The notes under the pieces are model-generated. The model searched no databases, had not been told where the DNA came from, and saw only the letters and a program-made list of their open reading frames with translations. Source: an uncultured Bacteroidales bacterium (GTDB lineage Bacteria > Bacteroidota > Bacteroidia > Bacteroidales > UBA932). From it: a DNA stretch of 24,821 nucleotides. The stretch is from contig UQYV01000049.1 of the NCBI GenBank assembly GCA_900545245.1, positions 1-24,821 of the forward strand. Reading direction: 5' to 3'. Positions 23,630 through 24,821 of the stretch are shown piece by piece (within the stretch, counting starts at the first letter, position 1; each line of letters opens with the position of its first letter). The translations under genes were made by a program, and so were the position numbers.

Positions 23630-24646
23630 ATGAAGAAAAATTTCACCCCCATTCCCCCACAGGCCCCACTTCCTCCGGCAGAGAAAATCGATGTCGGGGA
23701 TATATATAACAGGTATATTTCCGGAGAAATCGACATCATCTGCGTCATCGGACCCACAGCCTCCGGGAAAACGAAATATGCCGTGGCGCTGGCAAGAGAA
23801 ATCAACCGCCTCGCGGGAAAAGCAGTCGCCGAAATCATCTCCGCCGACTCCCGTCAGGTCTACAGGGGAATGGACATAGGGACGGGAAAGGATTTGTCTG
23901 AATATGAGGAGATTCCGTGGCATTTGATGGACATCGTCGATGCCGGCGCGAAATACAATATCTACGAATATCAGCACGATTTCGAACGGGCCTACAGGGA
24001 CATCCTCTCCCGTGGCTGCGTTCCGATTCTCTGCGGAGGCTCAGGACTCTATGTGGAGGCTGCGACCTGCGGCTATTCCCTGCCGGATGTGCCTGAAAAC
24101 AAAGAACTTCGCGAGGAAATGGAGAAGCTTCCCACTGAGGAGCTGATTCAAAGGCTCGCCGCTCTCAAACCCCTCCACAACAGCACCGACTACGACACCC
24201 GCAAGCGCCTGATTCGAGCCCTTGAAATTGCGGTTTATGAGTCGGAGCACCCGGTGAACCGCACGGCATTCCTGCCCAAGAAGGCATACTACATAGGCAC
24301 GCTAGTCACCCGCGAGCTCCGCAACGCCCGCATCGACGCTCGTCTTGACGCCCGCCTGAGCGAGGGTATGGTAGATGAAATCCGCAGCCTCCTCGAAGGC
24401 TCTCCAGCGCACTCCGACCCGCTCACCGGCAAGTCTCTCCCCGCCCGAGCCCCCATCCCGCCCGAAGACCTCATCTACTACGGCCTTGAGTACAAATTCG
24501 TCACCCTCTATCTCACCGGAGAACTCAGCTTCGACCAAATGAAGCAATCCCTCGCCACCGCTATCCACCAATTTGCCAAACGCCAGATGACCTGGTTTCG
24601 CGGAATGGAACGCCGCGGCGTCCGCATCCACTGGGTTGAAGTTTGA
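23630..24646 (+). CDS. miaA: tRNA dimethylallyltransferase (MiaA family)
   Basis: MiaA adds a dimethylallyl group to A37 of tRNAs that read codons starting with U. The P-loop is GPTASGKT (41-48). SADSRQVYRGMDIGTGK (71-87) holds the conserved Asp73. GGSGLYVEA (136-144) and the C-terminal HQFAKRQMTWFRGM match the family. The start is set at ATG 23630; a TTG-initiated frame back to 23528 would run through the promoter and is rejected. The first 20 residues are Pro-rich, and a further 15 lead up to the P-loop strand, an unusual N-terminal extension. Some motifs differ from the Escherichia coli type (IPWHLMDIVDAG, LIYYGLEYKF), so it may be the divergent Bacteroidota MiaA branch. The 338-residue length is slightly long. 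Confidence 0.9.
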   Translation: MKKNFTPIPPQAPLPPAEKIDVGDIYNRYISGEIDIICVIGPTASGKTKYAVALAREINRLAGKAVAEIISADSRQVYRGMDIGTGKDLSEYEEIPWHLMDIVDAGAKYNIYEYQHDFERAYRDILSRGCVPILCGGSGLYVEAATCGYSLPDVPENKELREEMEKLPTEELIQRLAALKPLHNSTDYDTRKRLIRALEIAVYESEHPVNRTAFLPKKAYYIGTLVTRELRNARIDARLDARLSEGMVDEIRSLLEGSPAHSDPLTGKSLPARAPIPPEDLIYYGLEYKFVTLYLTGELSFDQMKQSLATAIHQFAKRQMTWFRGMERRGVRIHWVEV

Positions 24647-24821
24647 TGTACCAGACGCGAAAAGTAGACACGAAAAATTTTTTAAAGTGTTAATAATTTT
24701 CCAAAGTAGACTTTGTGTCATTTCCGGATTTAGGTTGACTCGGATTCGAGTCTATCCCTGATAGAAGTGGTTCTTCCGCAATTTAGTTGAAAGACGGAGT
24801 TTGTACTGTTAGCAAAGGAAC
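24647..24821. other. Non-coding end of window after miaA
   Basis: This is AT-rich sequence with no gene. AAAGTAGAC occurs at 24662-24670 and again at 24704-24712. A small perfect hairpin, GACTCG-GATT-CGAGTC, lies at 24737-24752 with no T-run after it. I see no clear promoter, and the next gene lies outside the window. Confidence 0.4.

Noticed and set aside
24737..24760. tRNA T-arm-like sequence GGATTCGAGTC
   Set aside because: No acceptor stem, anticodon arm or matching 5' half surrounds it; it is better described as a small hairpin.

Overview
The window looks like the chromosome of a Bacteroidales bacterium (phylum Bacteroidota) of moderate GC content. The evidence is the fimbrillin-like and GLUG-repeat lipoproteins, a DUF4886-type lipoprotein, promoters with the Bacteroidota -7 element TAnnTTTG, and mostly weak Shine-Dalgarno sequences. 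The genus cannot be fixed from sequence reading alone. No transposase, phage gene, CRISPR array, rRNA or tRNA is visible. Nineteen protein genes are supported; all but smpB are on the + strand.

Region 1 (114-9981) is a surface lipoprotein cassette. A 49-residue peptide gene comes first. Two paralogous 775-residue lipoproteins follow, each a fimbrillin-like N-terminus joined to a GLUG-type repeat region. Next are two paralogous sialidase-fold (Asp-box) lipoproteins with CBM9-like C-termini, and then an SGNH/DUF4886 lipoprotein. All five large proteins carry a lipobox. Lgt, the enzyme that lipidates such proteins, follows at 10090-11013 from its own promoter. A role in binding and trimming host or dietary glycans is plausible. 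No SusC/SusD pair is present in the window.

Region 2 (11014-17447) begins with a 352-bp non-coding stretch that holds a 125-bp hairpin element. A complete tripartite RND efflux operon follows (TolC-type channel, lipoprotein adaptor, inner-membrane pump), ending in a small PII-like protein.

Region 3 (17448-22839) holds housekeeping genes: thioredoxin, an outer-membrane beta-barrel, a long-chain polyprenyl diphosphate synthase, DNA polymerase III delta' (holB), the PSP1/RicT protein, and trmB, whose start lies inside the end of ricT.

Region 4 (22840-24821) holds a terminator and a second copy of the hairpin element, which overlaps the 3' end of the convergent smpB. smpB and miaA diverge from a shared palindromic promoter.

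The strongest candidate for something undescribed is the pair of hairpin elements (11077-11201 and 22899-23020). They share highly conserved internal loops and an apical hairpin. Their helices differ in sequence yet still pair, which is the covariation pattern of a structured RNA or a structure-selected repeat.
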